Shown: in pieces, positions 41,781 through 54,530 of the stretch
Layout of the letters: every line of letters starts with the position of its first letter
Numbering within the stretch: position 1 is the stretch's first letter
Assembly (NCBI RefSeq): GCF_040869045.1
Contig: NC_090321.1
Span: 135,027,689-135,091,688, forward strand
Direction of reading: 5' to 3'
Origin: Eurosta solidaginis
Lineage: Eukaryota; Arthropoda; Insecta; Diptera; Tephritidae
DNA: 64,000 nt
Translations under genes and position numbers: made by a program
Notes under the pieces: generated by a model
What the model saw: only the letters and a program-made list of their open reading frames with translations
Told to the model about the DNA's origin: nothing
The model's database searches: none

Positions 41781-44186
41781 ATGCCGCTTACAAGAAACGC
41801 AAAAAAGCTAACAGGAAGCTCAGAATCCATAAGTGAACACTCGGACGCGGAAGAACAACAGGGACCAGGTAAGGATGAAGCACAGCAAGAAGCTGCAGGT
41901 GGAAGTCATCCAATAGCGCTTCCTGCTGATCAAATAGCGTTATTGGTGTCCAGCATTAAATCGCTTCGTGAATGTGTCGAGGAGTTGCGAATTGACGCCA
42001 CCCGTAGTAAGCATGTGGTCGGAGACAGCTCTGCCAACGCTGTTCGGTCCGACAATGCTCAGCCACCGCTACAAACGTCACCGCAAACGCAATCGTCAGC
42101 AGAGCAGCTACGTCCGCATGTTGTTCAGCAGCCAGCACCGACACAGCAGCCACTATCGTCAACGTTCTTAACAACACAGCAATCTTCGTCGTCAATCCAT
42201 ATGCCAACTTATTCGACGTCACAATTCCAGCAGCCGCTGCCGTCATCAACGTATTTAACATCGCAGAGACATCTGCCTTCGTCATCAATACATATACCAC
42301 CACAAATACAACAGCCTTTGTCATCTACATATTTGCCAACACGAATGCTGCCAACGCAAACATTCAATACAGGTACGCTAACATTTATGGACAATTCTGC
42401 CGCCAAGCTTTTTCCGTTGCCAAATTTTGATGGTAATCCGGAAGACTGGCCACTTTTCTTAACCAATTATAATGACACAACCATGGAGTTTCAATATAGT
42501 AACAGACAAAATCTGATGCGCCTTCACAAAGCCTTGCAAGGCGCCGCGAAACGAGCAGTTACGTTGCTGCTAATATATCCCGAAGATGTTCCAAAGGTTA
42601 TTCAAGAACTTGAGTTTAACTTTGGCCGCCCTGAGTTATTAATAAAAGCCCAATTACAGATGGTACAGAGGTTTACATCTATAGATGAGAGTCGGTTAGA
42701 TCAGATTTTATATTTTTCTAACCGCACCAGAAATATGGTTGCATTTTTTAAGTCGGCAAGATGTGCTCATCATCTAATGAATCCTACATTGCTTGAGTGT
42801 TTAGTTGCGAAATTGGCTCCATCGAAGCAATACGAGTGGAGTCAGCGCGCGGCAGGTATTACCCCCTTTCCTACCGTAGAAAATTTTGCGGAATGGCTTA
42901 GTGAAATTGCCAAATTTGTGTCATTGTTGCCAGGTGTGTCGGATGTATCGCTCCGCTCCATCCAAGCCAACGTTATGCAGGCAGCGTCGACTACGCAGTC
43001 AAAGAGCGTTATTCGTTCTAGTGCAAATAATGCACGTCGTGTATTGCATAACAAAGTGCAGCCGGAAACGAAGGGTGTATGTTTAAAATGTAGTCAGCCT
43101 CATAAAATAGGTGAATATAAACAATTTCTTTCGCTTGATCTCCCAACAAAGTGGAGCTTTGTCAAAAATAATCATTTGTGTTTTGGTTGCTTGCGCAAAG
43201 GCCATAGTTTAGGCAATTGCCGCCAACGTAAAGAATGTACGGTTGATGGTTGTAAGCGCATGCATCACACGTCGCTACATCAAAGTGCATCCGAATCCGC
43301 TCCCGTGGCCACCGAAGAGGTAGAACGTGTTTTAAACTGTTCCTCCGATGGGCAGTCGACACTTTATAAAATCGTGCCCATCACATTATACGGTCCAAAC
43401 GGAAAGTTGTCTGCATACGCAATGTTCGACGAAGGGTCGTCAATCACGTTATTAGAAGAAAATATTGCCAACCAATTAGGTCTTCGTGGTAGGACCATGC
43501 CACTTACATTGCAGTGGTATGGCGAAAGTCAAGTCAAAGAACAGTCCAGAGAAGTATCGGTTGCCATTAAGGGTAGTACAACAGAGTTTTATCTTAAAAA
43601 AGTACATACAGTCAAGTCACTGAATTTGCCAAATCAAACTTTTGATAAACAACAATTTGCACATTTGCAGTCTTTGCGAATAAAAAGTTATACAAACGTT
43701 AAGCCGGTATTGTTGTTAGGTCTGGACAACAGTTACCTTGGTATAGGTGACAGCACGGTAGAGGCAGGTCCGAAGCAATCAATTGCTACAGCCACGCGAT
43801 TGGGGTGGGTGGTGTATGGACCCCGCCAACATAAGCAAGTTTCGCAACCAAGAGTGTTGCACGTTCGTCAGTCACAGTCATTACAAGAGTTGCATAGGTT
43901 AGTGCAAGAGCACTATTCGGTAGAGAACTTTGGGGTACGTAGTACGGACGTCGTGATGGAGTCAGATGATGACCGTAGAGCAAGGGCCATTTTACAAAAC
44001 ACCACTAAAGAAATTGGTAAAAAATACGAAGTAGGTTTGTTATGGCGAAGTGATACAACAATACTACCGCCTAGTTATGATATGGCTTGTCATCGTTTAA
44101 AAAATCTGGAGACACGAATGCTCAAGGATGTTAGTTTTGCTGAGAGATATAAAAACGAGATAGACGCGTATATAAGTAAAGGTTAA
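41781..44186 (+). CDS. BEL-1 Gag-protease polyprotein
   Basis: The frame is open from 41745; I prefer the ATG at 41781 (MPLTRNAKK) because the upstream codons lie in the leader. Residues ~60-180 are Q/S/P-rich. Residues ~210-400 form the BEL Gag core (LPNFDGNPEDWPLFLTNYN, LLIKAQLQMVQRF). A nucleocapsid region follows at ~430-500 (CLKCSQPHKIGEY, CFGCLRKGHSLGNC, CKRMHHTSLHQ). The aspartic protease is at ~535-690 (YAMFDEGSSITLL; D-E-G-S in place of D-T/S-G). The frame stops at 44186 because of a one-base shift, and the next frame carries RT; the two would be one polyprotein otherwise. Confidence 0.9.
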   Translation: MPLTRNAKKLTGSSESISEHSDAEEQQGPGKDEAQQEAAGGSHPIALPADQIALLVSSIKSLRECVEELRIDATRSKHVVGDSSANAVRSDNAQPPLQTSPQTQSSAEQLRPHVVQQPAPTQQPLSSTFLTTQQSSSSIHMPTYSTSQFQQPLPSSTYLTSQRHLPSSSIHIPPQIQQPLSSTYLPTRMLPTQTFNTGTLTFMDNSAAKLFPLPNFDGNPEDWPLFLTNYNDTTMEFQYSNRQNLMRLHKALQGAAKRAVTLLLIYPEDVPKVIQELEFNFGRPELLIKAQLQMVQRFTSIDESRLDQILYFSNRTRNMVAFFKSARCAHHLMNPTLLECLVAKLAPSKQYEWSQRAAGITPFPTVENFAEWLSEIAKFVSLLPGVSDVSLRSIQANVMQAASTTQSKSVIRSSANNARRVLHNKVQPETKGVCLKCSQPHKIGEYKQFLSLDLPTKWSFVKNNHLCFGCLRKGHSLGNCRQRKECTVDGCKRMHHTSLHQSASESAPVATEEVERVLNCSSDGQSTLYKIVPITLYGPNGKLSAYAMFDEGSSITLLEENIANQLGLRGRTMPLTLQWYGESQVKEQSREVSVAIKGSTTEFYLKKVHTVKSLNLPNQTFDKQQFAHLQSLRIKSYTNVKPVLLLGLDNSYLGIGDSTVEAGPKQSIATATRLGWVVYGPRQHKQVSQPRVLHVRQSQSLQELHRLVQEHYSVENFGVRSTDVVMESDDDRRARAILQNTTKEIGKKYEVGLLWRSDTTILPPSYDMACHRLKNLETRMLKDVSFAERYKNEIDAYISKG

Positions 44187-44188
44187 AG

Positions 44189-46761
44189 TCAAGACCTACT
44201 ACCTGGTATTTGCCGCATTTTGGGGTGGTTAATCCCCATAAACCAAACAAATTACGTATTGTTTTCGACGCCGCGGCCGCCACCTCCAATGTTTCCTTAA
44301 ATTCAGTTTTGTTAAAAGGTCCTGACCATGCGAAACCACTCATTGCCATTATTCACAAATTCCGACAGGGTGTCGTGGCAGTAGCAGCCGACATTCAAGA
44401 GATGTTTTCGCAGGTTAAAATAAGAGATGACGATCAAAGTTCGCAGCGATTTTTGTCGCGGAACGGTGATCCGACAAAGCCGATTCAGACATATGTAATG
44501 TCGTCAATGATTTTCGGAGCAATTTGTTCTCCATGCTGTGCCGAATTTGTTAAAAATACAAACGCTGCCAGGTTTAAGTCAACCATGCCACAGGGTTCCG
44601 CAGCCGTAATCCACAATATGTACGTCGATGATTTAGTAATCAGCTTTAACAATCCCACTGAAGCCGAGAAAGTCGTTAAAGAAGCCACTGTCATAAGTTT
44701 AGCCGCTGGTTTCAAATTACGAAACTTTTTGTCAAACGATAAGGCACTTCAAAGTATACTATGTGGTGACATAGAGACGCCGATGACGTTCGTGAACATG
44801 GAGGACGAGCCTACTGTAGATAAGGTCTTGGGTATATTTTGGAACACACTCAATGATTCTTTCGAATTCCACATCAAATTTCATAAAATTGCTCGAGATG
44901 TGTTGAGCGGTAACCGTCCACCAACGAAGCGTGAACTTTTAGGTATCGTAATGGCAATTTACGATATATTTGGACTTTTAGCCAATGTTACCATCTACAT
45001 GAAGCTGCTTCTACAATCACTCTGGAAATGTCAAACGCAGTGGGACGATCCACTACCACAACAGCTCAATCACCAATGGATATCATGGTGGGAAAGTTTT
45101 CAAAATGTGTCGTCATTTTCCGTACCAAGGTGCTACTCACCCGTACTAATGTCAGCTGATAAAATCCAGCTGCACGTGTTCGTCGACGCTAGCTCAAGTG
45201 CATATGCAGCCGTTGCCTATTTGCGTATGTGCAAAGATAGTACCCTTGATGTCGCCTTTGTTGCAGCTAAAGCACGATGCGCTCCGCTGAAAGGTATGAC
45301 GGTACCTCGTCTAGAGCTTCAGGCAGCTGTCTTAGGGTGCCGTTTGTCAAAATCCGTACAAGATTGCCATGAATTTAACATTGATAAAATCGTCTATTGG
45401 AGTGACTCTAAAACAGTGCTGTTGTGGATCAGGTCAACCACACGGGAGTATAAGCAATTTGTCGCATGCAGAGTAGCTGAAATTCTTGCTTTAACAGAAC
45501 CGTGTCAGTGGAGGTGGGTACCAACATCGCTAAATGTGGCTGACGATGCCACACGAGGTAAACCTGTGTCAGAAATTAATCCAAACGGTAGATGGATAAA
45601 GGGACCAGAATTTTTACAATCCGGAGAGGAAGAATGGCCGCCAGAACCCGCTGATTTCACATCCGATAAATGCGCCAACGAAGAGAAAAAGAACATTATG
45701 TTGCTCGTGTTGCCAAAAGATGAGTATATCTTGAATTTAAATAAATTTTCATCTTTTTTTAAGGTACTAAGAGTCATGGGTTGGGTACTGAGATTTATAC
45801 ACAACGTCAAAAGTTTCCAACGACGTACAGGGGAACTGAAACCTTTCGAAATTGCTGAATCAGAAAATGCCATATGTCATCGTATCCAGGAGGAAGAATT
45901 CGCTGCCGAACTTCTCCAATTGCAATCCAAACAAAGAGTCGATAAGACCAGTCACATTTACGGACTAACTCCATTTCTTGATGCCGATGGGTTAATAAAG
46001 GTCAACGGTCGTATCGATGCAGCATTTTGTCTCCCAGTATCAGCTCGTCGTCCAGTTATATTGCCGCGAAATCACTATTTCACTCGCTTGATCGTTGATC
46101 ATTTCCATAAAATGTTTCACCACCAAAACGACAACTTAACCATAAACGAAGTCAGGCAAAAGTACTGGGCACCGCACATCCGCTCGGTATTGAAGTCCGT
46201 AAAAAGATCATGTCCAACGTGCAAAATGAATGCCGCAAAGCCTAATACGCCAATGATGGGACAATTACCAATCGACCGTTTAACGCCATATACTCGCCCT
46301 TTTAGTTACACAGGGGTCGACTATTGTGGTCCATTCCAAATAGCCATTGGTCGACGACGTGAAAAACGTTGGGTCGCTCTATTCACTTGTCTCACCGTAC
46401 GAGCTATACATCTGGAGGTGGCAGAAGATTTGTCTACCGATTCATTTCTGATATGTTTACGAAACTTTGTCAACAGAAGGGGAACGCCAATCCGAATTAG
46501 AAGTGACAACGGTACTAATTTTGTTGGCGCCCAGAAAATCCTGCAGTCCGGGAACAGCCTATTTGATTTCAACAGGATCGAACAAGAGTGTACCAAGCGT
46601 GGCATTGAATGGGTATTTAACTGTCCTGCCAATCCATCAGCTGGCGGGTGCTGGGAAAGGTTAGTACGTTGCGTAAACCGTCTGCTTTACCACGTCCTAA
46701 AAGAAGTGTCACCACGTTTGGAAACCTTTAGAAGTACGCTCATCGAAGCGGAAAACATATT
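44189..46761 (+). CDS. BEL-1 reverse transcriptase, RNase H, integrase (interrupted)
   Basis: This is the continuation of the polyprotein after the frameshift; its first methionine is at 44210. RT runs over ~44230-44960 (KLRIVFDAAAATSN, ADIQEMFSQVKI, catalytic YVDD at about 44621). RNase H starts at ~45170 (HVFVDASSSAYAAVAY; VYWSDSKTVLLW). The integrase zinc region is at ~46080-46230 and the core at ~46310-46680 (GVDYCGPF, IRSDNGTNFVGA, GGCWERLV). BEL-2 is inserted at 46762, in the helix after the core; the missing C-terminus is at 55314-55754. Apart from one frameshift and this insertion, the coding region looks undamaged. Confidence 0.9.
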
Positions 46762-47105
46762 TGTTGAAGACATGATCCAATTTTCGGACTAAGTCCGCCC
46801 CCCTCCGTCTGGCAACACCCGGCCAGTGCGGCCAAGCGCAGACAGTGCAGCTCAGCTGTGGCTTGCCAGCCACCACGGCTCTCACTCTCATTGTTTTCAG
46901 TTTATCAATAACTACCAACCCGTTCGCTACGCATCGATCGCATCGTTTTTTGTTTCATCGCCCGCCCGCTATCGCGCAGTTTTATTTTCTTTATATAAGT
47001 GAAGTTAATTAGATTAGACTTTATATTTTGGTTTCCATTTAAAATAAAAACAGCAGTTGTGAATATATGATATACATATACTCGTGTGCCTTTCTTTTTT
47101 ATACA
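46762..47105 (+). promoter_or_regulatory. BEL-2 5' LTR
   Basis: Starts TGTTGAAGACATG and ends TTTTTTATACA. It contains a Pol II promoter candidate (tttatataagtgaag near 46990-47003, followed by an initiator-like stretch). tggtccttttgtgcc follows at 47106 as the presumed primer-binding site; I could not assign the tRNA. Compared with the 3' LTR, about four positions differ (around 46841, 46850, 46935 and 47017). Confidence 0.85.
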
Positions 47106-48979
47106 TGGTCCTTTTGTGCCAAAAAAGGTAACCAGCGGCAAAAGAAAAAAGTAAAAAGTGAAAAAAAAAAAACACAAATATAATAAAAACAAGTAAGACA
47201 AAAACAATTGTTACATAAAACGCGGTTCGGTACGGCCACAAAACTATAGAAGTGCTTAACCAAAAACTATTTCAAATAAATTGGACAAAACATATATACA
47301 TACATATATGTGCACAAAAAACAAAAAATTAAGGTGTGAAGGAAAAAAAATTGAGAAATCAAAAAATTTAATAAAACAAAAAGAGAAAATTTTACATACA
47401 AATACAACATAAAAGTTAACAAAATCTGAAATACGAGCAAAAAAGGGTAAATTGATAAAATTTTAATTTTATTTAAAACAAAACCCAAAATTTGGTGAAA
47501 ACAACGGAGAAAAACTAAAGAATAAAGTGCTGGAAAAAAGTTTGGTCAAAAAAAAAAAAAAAAAAAAAAACAACAAAAAAAATTTTTAAAGAAAAGAAAA
47601 ATATAATTATTTGGAAAAAATAGTTTTTTTTTGGAAAATAACGAAAAAAGAAAGTGGGAATTTTTTAAATATTTTTGCCCGCAAAACAAAAGAAAAAATA
47701 CAAAAGTGCTTAGTGCAACAAAAATTTCATTAAAATATACAGAAGGAAAAAGGTTTTGGAAAAAGAAAAAATACATTTTGGAAAAAATTTTTTTGTTAAA
47801 ACTTAATTAAGAAAGAAAGACATATATTACAATTACACCATTACACAAAAGACACACAGCATATCAACGAGGAGCACATTACAACCAAAGTTAAAGGACA
47901 ACACAAAACCAACAAGTCACACACAGCTCATATAAAAATGTCTGAGTAAGTACTCTCGTTACCCAATATATTCCCATATATATATTCCCTCCGTCTAACG
48001 TACGGACCCCAAATCTAAAATCCCAAAATTTATATACCCCTCCGATCTAAAGATCCGGACCCTGGGTATATAACCCAAATCAAAAAGCCTAAACGGCAAA
48101 ATATTTCATTGGCTTACTCACTGTTACCAACAGGTACAGTCCCATCAAAAAACCCATATAAATTTTTCAACAAGTAAATTTGCATTCCCGTACCAACGGA
48201 AAATCCACTGCCCGGTTCTATATACCCAATAAGTTCGTTGCGCTAAACATCTACATAATTATAAAAATATATACGTATATATGTAATATATGTATATACC
48301 CACTTAGCTCAGTAATATTACCCGAGCTACATATTTCTCCAGCGTGAAAAGCACCGCTGCCCAGTTTACCCTTATATACATATATTACATAATATATATT
48401 TTATAAAAAACCCATAGCAACAAACTTTGCCAAATTTTTGTCATTTTTCCAAAAGTTTATTTTACCGGTGCACCCAATATTAATTTTGCATACAAACCTA
48501 CAATTATATGCACCCATAATACCCACACGCACTTGTATATCTTTTTGCATAAGCCAAAAACCCACCCTCAACAAAGTAATTGCATGAGCATACATACGTA
48601 ACAACATAATAGAAGGAATCAACCAAGAAGATCATCGGTTACATATTCATGCATTTACTTTGTTAACAATAGATCAAGTGCATTGGCACGGCAAACAAAA
48701 GGTTGTTGGTACACCACAGTTTGTCGGCAAATATATTTCACCCATATATATAAATACATACATACGTACTATATACCCATATTACTTGTGCTCAGACGCG
48801 CTGAGACAAGTACATATAACAAAGCAAAAAGCCGGTACACATTAGGCCGGTCTCAAAAAATAAAAAAATAAAAACCCAGTGAACACAAATATTATAATAT
48901 TTATATTATTATACCCACATTACTTGTACTCAGAAGCGCTGAGCCAAGCTCGTATTAAAACCAAGCGCACATTAAGCTG

Positions 48980-49018
<39 letters not shown>

Positions 49019-49110
49019 GTTTGTGGCCTTTTGACAAAATTTTTTTTTTCTTCTCGATTTTCACAGCTTAATAAAAGCTCCCATTTCTTGGTAAATCACA
49101 TTAAATTATA
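47106..49110 (+). promoter_or_regulatory. BEL-2 long leader with splice signals and mini-exon
   Basis: About 2 kb of very AT-rich leader precedes gag. At 47938-47951 is ATG TCT GA followed by a consensus donor GTAAGT; unspliced, this is a three-codon upstream frame. At 49041-49066 a T/C-rich tract ends in ttttcacag, a good acceptor 44 bp before the gag ATG, so the leader may be removed by splicing for gag-pol too. A duplicated hairpin unit lies at 48760-48990, followed by a ~30-base A run. Minus-strand open frames here are low-complexity artefacts. Confidence 0.7.
48785..48948 (+). other. Duplicated 26-nt RNA hairpin in BEL-2 leader
   Basis: 48785-48810 and 48923-48948 each fold as CTTG-xx-CTCAG-loop-CTGAG-x-CAAG, with loops ACGCG and AAGCG. 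The stems are unchanged while the loop and spacer bases differ. Each hairpin ends a ~90-bp repeat that begins with tacccatatta/tacccacatta and runs into an A-rich tract. Position between donor and gag would fit a packaging or dimerisation element carried only by one RNA form; this role is inference. Confidence 0.55.
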
Positions 49111-52100
49111 ATGCCAAAAACCAACGAAACCCACAAATTGACCACTGCAGACCAATGCCTGCAGGAATTCATATACGACGGTAACCAATTAGAGGTTTAC
49201 TGCTCAAGATGGTCACCCTCCCAAGCTACCGATTTATCAGAGTGTATGCTTAAGGTCAAATTAGAAGACCTTGATAAAATATGGGCAAAGGTGCTAGAGT
49301 CCCATCGAGATGTAAGTTTCTCTGATAATTATACAGATGTCAGCGGCTCGGTTGAGCAAAAATTTGCGAAATGCATGGAAACGTTCCAAACATGCAAATC
49401 ACAAATTTTAGAAGCCTTACAGCTTTTTAATACTGCTAGCACCAACCAACAACAAATACCCGCCCACCCATTAAATGATTCAAACGCAAACGGTTTTTAT
49501 TTAAAAGTACCACCATGCGACACCGAAGTATTTCATGGTGGATACGAAGACTGGCCATCCTTTAGAGATATGTTCACGGCAGTCTATAAAAACCACCCTA
49601 AATTATCACCCGCTCAAAAATTATACCACCTACGCCTGAAAACAAAAGGACAAGCTGGGCTTATTGTAAAACAATACCCACTGAGCGATAATAATTTCGA
49701 GCTTGCCTGGGAAGCGCTCAGATCTAGGTACGAGAACAAAAGGATACTCGTCGACAACCAACTGAAGACGCTGTTCAACCTACCCACAATATTCGCAGAA
49801 AGCGGAGAACAAATACAGAAGATGCAGACAACAATCAACAACTGCATGTCAACCCTTAACACCCAAGGAATCCCGACAACGGACTGGGACCCAATCCTCG
49901 TTTACCTCTGCTCATCCAAGCTGCCAAGTGAAAGCCTTTCACTATGGGAACAATCCCTCAGCTCCCGAAAAGAACTCCCACTTTGGGAGGATATGAATAA
50001 ATTTTTGACCAGCAGATACGAGGTAGTAGAGAGAATAAGTACCTATCGACCAGGCAAGGCGAAACCCCAATTTTCGAGTTTTACGCCACGAACAGTGAAT
50101 CAAAACTCGACCCAATCTAACAATAATAGAACCCATGCATATCACACGGAGTTCAATAAAACGGCGTCGTGTAGATTATGCAATCAATACCACGCAGTCA
50201 AATCTTGCGTTAGGTTTAGAAATTTATCGGTATCAGACCGAATCAAATTTGTGAGAGAAAATAGTTATTGCGAAAACTGTTTGTCTACGTCACACCCCAA
50301 GAACGAATGTAAAAGTAGTTTCACGTGCGTTTATTGCCAAAAGCGTCATCATTCGCTACTGCATTTGCAGCCCAAACCCCAACAATCACAACCAAACCCC
50401 AGAGCTCAAAATGCCCAAGCCGGCACCCCTAGGAGAATGGACGACGAGCGAGCCTCAACATCGAAAGCCGCCGCAAGAGCCACCTCCTCCCTACAGTCTC
50501 AAGACAAAAACCCGGTTTCTTCACTCTTCTCGAGTAATCATGGAACCACCCTACTACCCACAGCAATAGTATCAGTATACTTTGCTGGCGAATTTCATAA
50601 AATTCGGGCCCTAATAGACCAAGGTTCACAAAAAACTTTTGTATCATCCCGTATACAAAAGGTTCTTGGTCTACCCACAAAAGAGTCTCTATACCAGATA
50701 TCTGGAATGGGTGGAACGGTTGTGAAAAATGCCAATAAAGTCTGCCAGATAACATTCTGTTCAGCAGACTTAACCCAAATGATAGACGCACAAGCAATAA
50801 TTTTGCCGAAGCTAACTAAGTTCTTGCCCACAGTCAGAGTTTCAAGCATCGATCTCGAAGAACTGTCCCATTTACCGTTAGCCGATCCACAGTATTCGAT
50901 ACCATCGAAAATCGATGTGGTAATCGGCAGCGATATCACCCCGCAAATCCTCACCGAGGGGCTCCTACGAAACGTGAGTGGAACATTACTTGCCCAAAAC
51001 ACAATATTCGGATGGATATTAAGCGGCCCTGTAGCTGAAAAGGTATCAACCTTCAGCACTCATGTCAATGAATGCACCGATGACCCCATCAATCAACTTT
51101 TGAGACAATTTTGGGAACAGGAAGAAGTTCACCAAACCCAACAACGATCAGCAGATGATGAATACTGTGAAACACTCTACCTGACAACCACAATTCGTGA
51201 GGAAGATGGACGCTACAGAGTCAAACTACCCTTCAAATTGGAATTTCCAGCCAATCTGGCACTCGGTCATTCACGACCCGCAGCACAACAGCAGTACATC
51301 AGCATCGAACGCACGCTCGAAAGAAAACCCGAATTAAGAGACAAATATTTTGAAGTCCTTAATGAATATTTAACCATGGATCATATGGAACCCGCCTCCC
51401 AACAAGAGATAATTAGAGATGGTAAATATTTATCATTTTATCTACCCCATCATGCTGTCATAAAACCCGACAGCAAAACCACAAAAGTGCGAGTCGTCTT
51501 CAACGCATCAAAAATGTCGCATTCTGGCAACTCGTTGAACGACGTGCTTCATACAGGCCCCATTCTACAAAATGACTTAATGCTCGTCATACTCAAATGG
51601 CGACTTTATAAGTTTGTTTTCAACGGCGATATTGAGAAAATGTATCGCCAAATACTCATCCACGAAGAAGATAAAGATTTTCACCGAATCGTTTTTCGAA
51701 AACACCCAACTCTGCCGATAGAAGATTTTCGACTAAAAACAGTTACCTTTGGTGTAAATTGCGCGCCGTATTTGGCGATTCGAACCCTACACCAACTCGC
51801 CCACGATTGTCAAGACGAATATCGGCTCGCTAAAAACATTTTATTAAACGAAACATATGTTGACGATATTTTGTCAGGCGGTCATAATATACAGTCCACT
51901 TTGAACTCTATGACTCAAGTTATCGAAGCCTTAAAATCGGCAGGGTTCCCTTTGAGGAAGATGTCGGCAAATCACCCTGAAATTTTAAAACCCGTTCCCG
52001 ACCCTGATTTGCTAGACGTCAACTTCCTTAAATTCCATGATTCGAGTTCCACAAAAACTCTTGGAATTCAGTGGAACGCGCTAACCGACGCCTTCACCTA

Positions 52101-54399
52101 CACGTATGATCCACCATCAGCAGAAAACACAACTTCAAAAAGGCAGATTCTATCAGCAGTCGCAAAACTGTTTGACCCCGCAGGATGGCTTTCACCAATA
52201 ATGATTCTTGCCAAAATGTTGCTGCAACAACTCTGGATGGAAGGAACGGATTGGGACGAGAACGTGAAGCCCGGAGCTCTCGAAAAATGGACCTCAATAT
52301 ATGAAAATTTACCTCATATCAGAGACATTAAAATCCCTAGGTGGGTACAGTATTCCCCCGATAAACTAATCCAGCTGCATGGATTCTCAGATGCTTCAGA
52401 AAAAGCATTTTGTGCCTGTATATATTTACGAGTACAAACCCATGAAAATAAGTTTTCATCCCATTTGCTAGCTGCTAAAAGCAAAGTAGCACCCCTCCAA
52501 ACCGTGAGTCTTCCACGGTTGGAACTCTGTGGAGCAGTTTTACTCTCCAAGTTAGTGAAACAGCTGCGAAGTGAGCTGAATCTACCCCAACACGAACTCA
52601 TTCTCTGGTGCGATTCTGCCATCGTACTGGCCTGGTTAGAAAAACCACCCCATACCTGGAAAACGTATGTCGCCAACAGAACCTCTGAAATTCTTAAGAA
52701 CGTCGACAACGCCACTTGGAGGCACGTTTCCAGTAAGGATAACCCAGCGGATTTGGGCACTCGAGGTTGCAAGCCTCAAGATTTAGTCCAATGTCCGCTA
52801 TGGTGGGAAGGACCTAATTGGCTAATCAATCCATCAACTTCGTGGCCAAAGGATACACCTCACCACCCAACTCCCCCCGAACAACGACATGTGGAAGTAT
52901 TCCACACCCTGCAGGAAGAAAATATAGATATAATCGACCGTTTTTCGTCATTTTCTCGAGCGCTTAGAGTCGTGGCCTATATGTTGCGGTTTATCAAGAA
53001 AGCAAGGAAACTGAAAGTTCCAGCCACGCTTAACCTCACCCACGCCGAAGTGAATGATGCCAAAATCAAAATCATCATTCAAACTCAACGGAATCATTAC
53101 GGAGACACGATAGAGCTGCTTCAAACGTCAGGACCCTTACCCAAAAAGAACACCCTTCTGACATTAAACCCCATGCTAGATGACTCAGGAATCATGCGAG
53201 TTTCTGGAAGATTAGCATATGCCACCTATAGCTTTAATGAGCGGCACCCAATTATCATACCCGAAAACTCTCGATTTTGTTCTCTTCTGTTAGACTTCCT
53301 CCATTCGAACTTGCTGCACGCCGACAAACAGCTGATGATCCGAATGGTACAGCAACAGTACTACATTCCACGTTTGAAGCAAAAGGTCAAAAAGCTCGTC
53401 TTCCACTGCAAAACCTGCACCATCTATAAACAGCAGATGAAAACGCAGATAATGGCAGCCTTGCCACCCGAGAGGTCAACGTATTCCCTACCCTTTCATA
53501 CAACAGGAGTCGACTTTGCTGGACCATTTATGGTAAAAACTTCTCCCCTTCGCCGAGCTTCGTATGTCAAAGCTTACGTTTGTGTGTTCGTCTGTTTTTC
53601 CACAAAGGCTGTTCATTTAGAAGTGTGCTCTGATCTCACCACGAATGCCTTCAACGCAGCCTTTGCCCGATTCACTGGTCGCCGTGGCCTACCCCATCAG
53701 ATATTTTCTGACAACGGAAAGACGTTCGTCGGCGCACAACGCGTATTTCAAAGGGAATTCACCACATTTCTCAAGGAAGTCGCTACAGACGTCGCAGAAA
53801 AATATGCAACTCACGGATTCTCATGGAAATTCATCCCACCATACGCTCCACACATGGGTGGGCTATGGGAAGCGGCCGTGAAAAGTTTCAAGATACAATT
53901 TACGAAAGTAGCAGGAAACCAGAAGTTCTCCTTCGAAGAGCTTACTACCCTCTTAGTACGCATAGAGGCGATCCTCAACTCCCGACCGCTCTCCCCTATG
54001 TCCGAAGATCCAATGGATCCCCTAGTCCTAACCCCAGGGCATTTCCTACGAGGCGCGCCACTCTTATCACTGCCGGAGCCAACTGCAGAGCATCTCACCC
54101 TGGTCAACAAATGGCAGAAACTAAAAACGCTTCACCACCAGTTCAGCACACGATGGAAGAACGAGTACCTCAAGGAGCTGCATAAGCGGTACAAATGGAA
54201 ATGCCCTCAACGCAATATTCAAGTTGGAGATTTAGTCGTGGTAAAGGATGATTTACTACCCCCGAACGAATGGCGTTTGGGACGGGTAATCACTTTACAC
54301 CCTGGATCGGATAACCATGTTCGAGTTGTGGAACTCAAAACACAAAACGGACTAATAACCCGAAATATTGCCAAACTGTGCGTGCTACCAACTGCCTAG
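49111..54399 (+). CDS. BEL-2 Gag-Pol polyprotein, intact
   Basis: 1,762 codons. Residues ~1-340: Gag with the DUF1759-type core ([15 protein letters not shown] near 140). ~350-420: nucleocapsid zinc units ([41 protein letters not shown]). ~485-640: protease ([12 protein letters not shown] near 501). ~770-1000: RT ([24 protein letters not shown] near 916). ~1085-1220: RNase H ([20 protein letters not shown]). ~1395-1445: integrase HHCC zinc region. ~1460-1600: integrase core with D-D-E ([28 protein letters not shown]). The C-terminal domain ends [11 protein letters not shown]. All catalytic residues looked for are present. Gag and Pol are in one frame, as in other BEL elements. The start follows the acceptor at 49066 and is the first ATG. 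Confidence 0.97.
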   Translation: MPKTNETHKLTTADQCLQEFIYDGNQLEVYCSRWSPSQATDLSECMLKVKLEDLDKIWAKVLESHRDVSFSDNYTDVSGSVEQKFAKCMETFQTCKSQILEALQLFNTASTNQQQIPAHPLNDSNANGFYLKVPPCDTEVFHGGYEDWPSFRDMFTAVYKNHPKLSPAQKLYHLRLKTKGQAGLIVKQYPLSDNNFELAWEALRSRYENKRILVDNQLKTLFNLPTIFAESGEQIQKMQTTINNCMSTLNTQGIPTTDWDPILVYLCSSKLPSESLSLWEQSLSSRKELPLWEDMNKFLTSRYEVVERISTYRPGKAKPQFSSFTPRTVNQNSTQSNNNRTHAYHTEFNKTASCRLCNQYHAVKSCVRFRNLSVSDRIKFVRENSYCENCLSTSHPKNECKSSFTCVYCQKRHHSLLHLQPKPQQSQPNPRAQNAQAGTPRRMDDERASTSKAAARATSSLQSQDKNPVSSLFSSNHGTTLLPTAIVSVYFAGEFHKIRALIDQGSQKTFVSSRIQKVLGLPTKESLYQISGMGGTVVKNANKVCQITFCSADLTQMIDAQAIILPKLTKFLPTVRVSSIDLEELSHLPLADPQYSIPSKIDVVIGSDITPQILTEGLLRNVSGTLLAQNTIFGWILSGPVAEKVSTFSTHVNECTDDPINQLLRQFWEQEEVHQTQQRSADDEYCETLYLTTTIREEDGRYRVKLPFKLEFPANLALGHSRPAAQQQYISIERTLERKPELRDKYFEVLNEYLTMDHMEPASQQEIIRDGKYLSFYLPHHAVIKPDSKTTKVRVVFNASKMSHSGNSLNDVLHTGPILQNDLMLVILKWRLYKFVFNGDIEKMYRQILIHEEDKDFHRIVFRKHPTLPIEDFRLKTVTFGVNCAPYLAIRTLHQLAHDCQDEYRLAKNILLNETYVDDILSGGHNIQSTLNSMTQVIEALKSAGFPLRKMSANHPEILKPVPDPDLLDVNFLKFHDSSSTKTLGIQWNALTDAFTYTYDPPSAENTTSKRQILSAVAKLFDPAGWLSPIMILAKMLLQQLWMEGTDWDENVKPGALEKWTSIYENLPHIRDIKIPRWVQYSPDKLIQLHGFSDASEKAFCACIYLRVQTHENKFSSHLLAAKSKVAPLQTVSLPRLELCGAVLLSKLVKQLRSELNLPQHELILWCDSAIVLAWLEKPPHTWKTYVANRTSEILKNVDNATWRHVSSKDNPADLGTRGCKPQDLVQCPLWWEGPNWLINPSTSWPKDTPHHPTPPEQRHVEVFHTLQEENIDIIDRFSSFSRALRVVAYMLRFIKKARKLKVPATLNLTHAEVNDAKIKIIIQTQRNHYGDTIELLQTSGPLPKKNTLLTLNPMLDDSGIMRVSGRLAYATYSFNERHPIIIPENSRFCSLLLDFLHSNLLHADKQLMIRMVQQQYYIPRLKQKVKKLVFHCKTCTIYKQQMKTQIMAALPPERSTYSLPFHTTGVDFAGPFMVKTSPLRRASYVKAYVCVFVCFSTKAVHLEVCSDLTTNAFNAAFARFTGRRGLPHQIFSDNGKTFVGAQRVFQREFTTFLKEVATDVAEKYATHGFSWKFIPPYAPHMGGLWEAAVKSFKIQFTKVAGNQKFSFEELTTLLVRIEAILNSRPLSPMSEDPMDPLVLTPGHFLRGAPLLSLPEPTAEHLTLVNKWQKLKTLHHQFSTRWKNEYLKELHKRYKWKCPQRNIQVGDLVVVKDDLLPPNEWRLGRVITLHPGSDNHVRVVELKTQNGLITRNIAKLCVLPTA

Positions 54400-54530
54400 C
54401 AGTTCCAACCCTACCTCTGGTACCCTCTGCTTCATGCCCCTAGCAATCTACATATAAGCTACTCTCCCCAACGTATTTTTCTAACCCATTTTTTGAGAAA
54501 TACGTATTTTTTCTTTTCTTGTCTTTACAG

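Noticed and set aside
41956..42324. Long minus-strand frame inside BEL-1 gag
   Set aside because: Antisense of Q/S/P-rich codons. The plus-strand frame carries the Gag motifs.
47546..47776. Minus-strand frames in the BEL-2 leader
   Set aside because: Translation is almost only F, L, S and K from poly-A/T; it has no coding character.
53811..54185. Frames of 99-120 codons on both strands near the end of BEL-2 pol
   Set aside because: They are shadows of the integrase C-terminal domain in other frames, not an env-like gene.
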